64,000 bases of DNA from Entomoplasma ellychniae (GTDB lineage Bacteria > Bacillota_I > Bacilli_A > Mycoplasmatales > Mycoplasmataceae). Made by a program: the position numbers and the translations under genes. Below the pieces are notes generated by a model that saw only the letters and a program-made list of their open reading frames with translations, was not told the origin of the DNA and did no database searches. The stretch spans positions 806,001 to 870,000 of the forward strand of contig NZ_PHND01000001.1 in the NCBI RefSeq assembly GCF_002930155.1, given 5' to 3'. Below, piece after piece: positions 63,101-64,000 of this stretch (position 1 is its first letter; the number at the start of each line of letters is the position of its first letter).

Positions 63101-63660
63101 TTAATTAATAGCGCTAGCAAAAGCTGGCTCTTTTCAATTCAATACTTTTTGTTTTTTCTTTTAAAATTATATCACTCTATATATTCTAATATATACTTAT
63201 AAATTTCATGAAATTTCATTTTTGCAGTAGCTAGATGATTTAAATATTCTCCTTTTAAACAACCAAAGAAATATTCAGCTTCTCGGTTATCTAATGAATT
63301 TCCAACCCTTCCCATTGAAGTTTTGGCATTAATAGCTTTTAATCTATCAAGAACTTTATAACTAGAATATTGGAACCATGATCAGAATGAAAGATAAAGT
63401 TTTTTGTTTTTAAACCATTAATTGTATCTAAAACGAGTTGGGTGTTATTTGATTGAGACAATTTTCATGATTCAATCATTTTAGTTTTATGACTAATAGC
63501 AAACGATAAATAAACAAAATTTTCAGGTGCATCAGCAGGGATATAACTAACATCAGTTGCTATTATGTTGTCTTCTTTGGGATTAAAGTTTCTTCTTACA
63601 AGTTCCTCAAATTTAACATTAGTATTTTTATTTTCAATTTTTTTCCTTTTACCTTTTTTT
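63101..63660 (-). pseudogene. IS3-family transposase remnant (OrfB catalytic part)
   Basis: Minus-strand remains of a DDE transposase of the IS3 (IS150-like) group. Visible: A-T-D-V-S-Y-I (first Asp, forward 63552-63554), H-S-D-H-G-S (second Asp, 63381-63383), D-N-R-E-A-E-Y-F-F-G-C-L-K (Glu, about 63284-63286), and a C-terminal V-L-N-W-K-E-P-A-F-A-S-A-I-N ending at 63101. Two single-base deletions or insertions (near 63370 and near 63150) and a missing N-terminal half with no OrfA show it is dead. Terminal inverted repeats were not found. It abuts a truncated plus-strand gene at about 63660. Confidence 0.85.
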
Positions 63661-64000
63661 AATGATTTTTTTATTAATGATTCTTTTTACTTTGGTGAAT
63701 CTAGTAAATTAAAAAATTTAAGGAAATTATTTCAGTTGAAAAAAATCCTTTTATTTCTGTTAAAAATGGTGTATCAAATAATTTGGATTCTATTTTTATA
63801 ATGATAATTACAAAGGAAATATTTATAAATAAAGCATTAAAGATTTCAAAACTTCAAGAAACTAATGTATTTTTTCCGTATGATAAAAATGGTAAATTAA
63901 TAAAATTAGAATATATTAGAATTAATAATCCTATGATATATAAAGTTTTAATACATAATATGAAGGATTTAAAATCTAAGAAGTTTACAAAAACAACAAT
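63661..64000 (+). pseudogene. Truncated, frameshifted gene beside the IS remnant
   Basis: Two pieces on the plus strand: F-Y-F-G-E-S-S-K-L-K-N-L (about 63687-63725), then, one frame over, K-E-I-I-S-V-E-K-N-P-F-I-S-V-K-N-G (from about 63720), which stays open to the window end. The join at 63715-63730 needs a one-base shift. The 5' end is missing where the IS remnant begins. I do not recognise the family; context suggests a broken neighbour in the defence island. Confidence 0.4.

Noticed and set aside
63565-63801. 78-codon ORF with hydrophobic ends
   Set aside because: Its first half is antisense to the IS3 transposase remnant and its second half is out of frame with the better coding frame downstream.
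1-64000. CRISPR arrays
   Set aside because: No regularly spaced direct repeats and no cas genes seen.

Overview
This is a very AT-rich stretch of a Mollicutes chromosome. TGA is read as tryptophan throughout: most long genes contain in-frame TGA at conserved Trp positions (for example TGATGA inside the region-2 motif of the housekeeping sigma factor near 23083), and they end in TAA or TAG. Gene content (PolC, a two-gene SufS/SufU set, fused SecDF, a CHxxC-less lipoprotein set, no cell-wall genes) and the style of the lipoproteins fit the Entomoplasma/Mesoplasma/Spiroplasma/mycoides-cluster branch. The exact species cannot be read from the sequence.

Layout. 1-6445: a lipoprotein on the minus strand, then sufS-sufU, 5-formyl-THF cyclo-ligase, pgi, a dimeric dUTPase and a TrmH-type RNA methylase. 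6641-14373: two very large surface proteins, an 881-aa signal-peptide protein and a 1688-aa duplicated FtsX/MacB-type permease. 14366-16828: a DJ-1/PfpI protein and a C39-peptidase/ABC protein whose nucleotide-binding domain has decayed. 16850-28163: informational genes ybeY-era-recO, glyS-dnaG-rpoD-trmK-nif3-helicase and a YitT membrane protein. 28229-35095: a giant SecDF, apt and rel. 35158-41721: a divergent sigma-like protein, a small unknown, coaE-truB-ribF, rpsO, tRNA-Gly, a membrane protein, cdsA and rseP. 41739-46859: polC and a nitroreductase.

46860-52082 is an accessory patch: a rotted azoreductase (acpD-like) pseudogene, a protein with a HEPN-like R-x4-H motif, an Mg2+-type P-ATPase on the minus strand, and a MazF/PemK-like toxin gene. 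That toxin gene is frameshifted at an A9 tract and preceded by a structured leader ending in a strong terminator hairpin. The leader also carries an 11-nt copy of the 16S anti-Shine-Dalgarno tail. 52170-56577 is the conserved rimP-nusA-ylxR-ylxQ-infB operon.

56583-64000 is a defence island joined only 5 bp behind infB: an intact Type III restriction-modification pair (mod-res), then a single-chain Type I/IIG-like nuclease-methylase-specificity gene split by two frameshifts (one at an A7 tract), then a decayed IS3-family transposase and a truncated unknown gene.

The most interesting objects are the toxin with its RNA leader (layout like a Type III toxin-antitoxin locus), the C39 protein with a dead ATPase whose start codon and ribosome site lie inside a terminator-like hairpin, the homopolymer-broken restriction gene, the HEPN-like protein and the coiled-coil-inserted SecDF.
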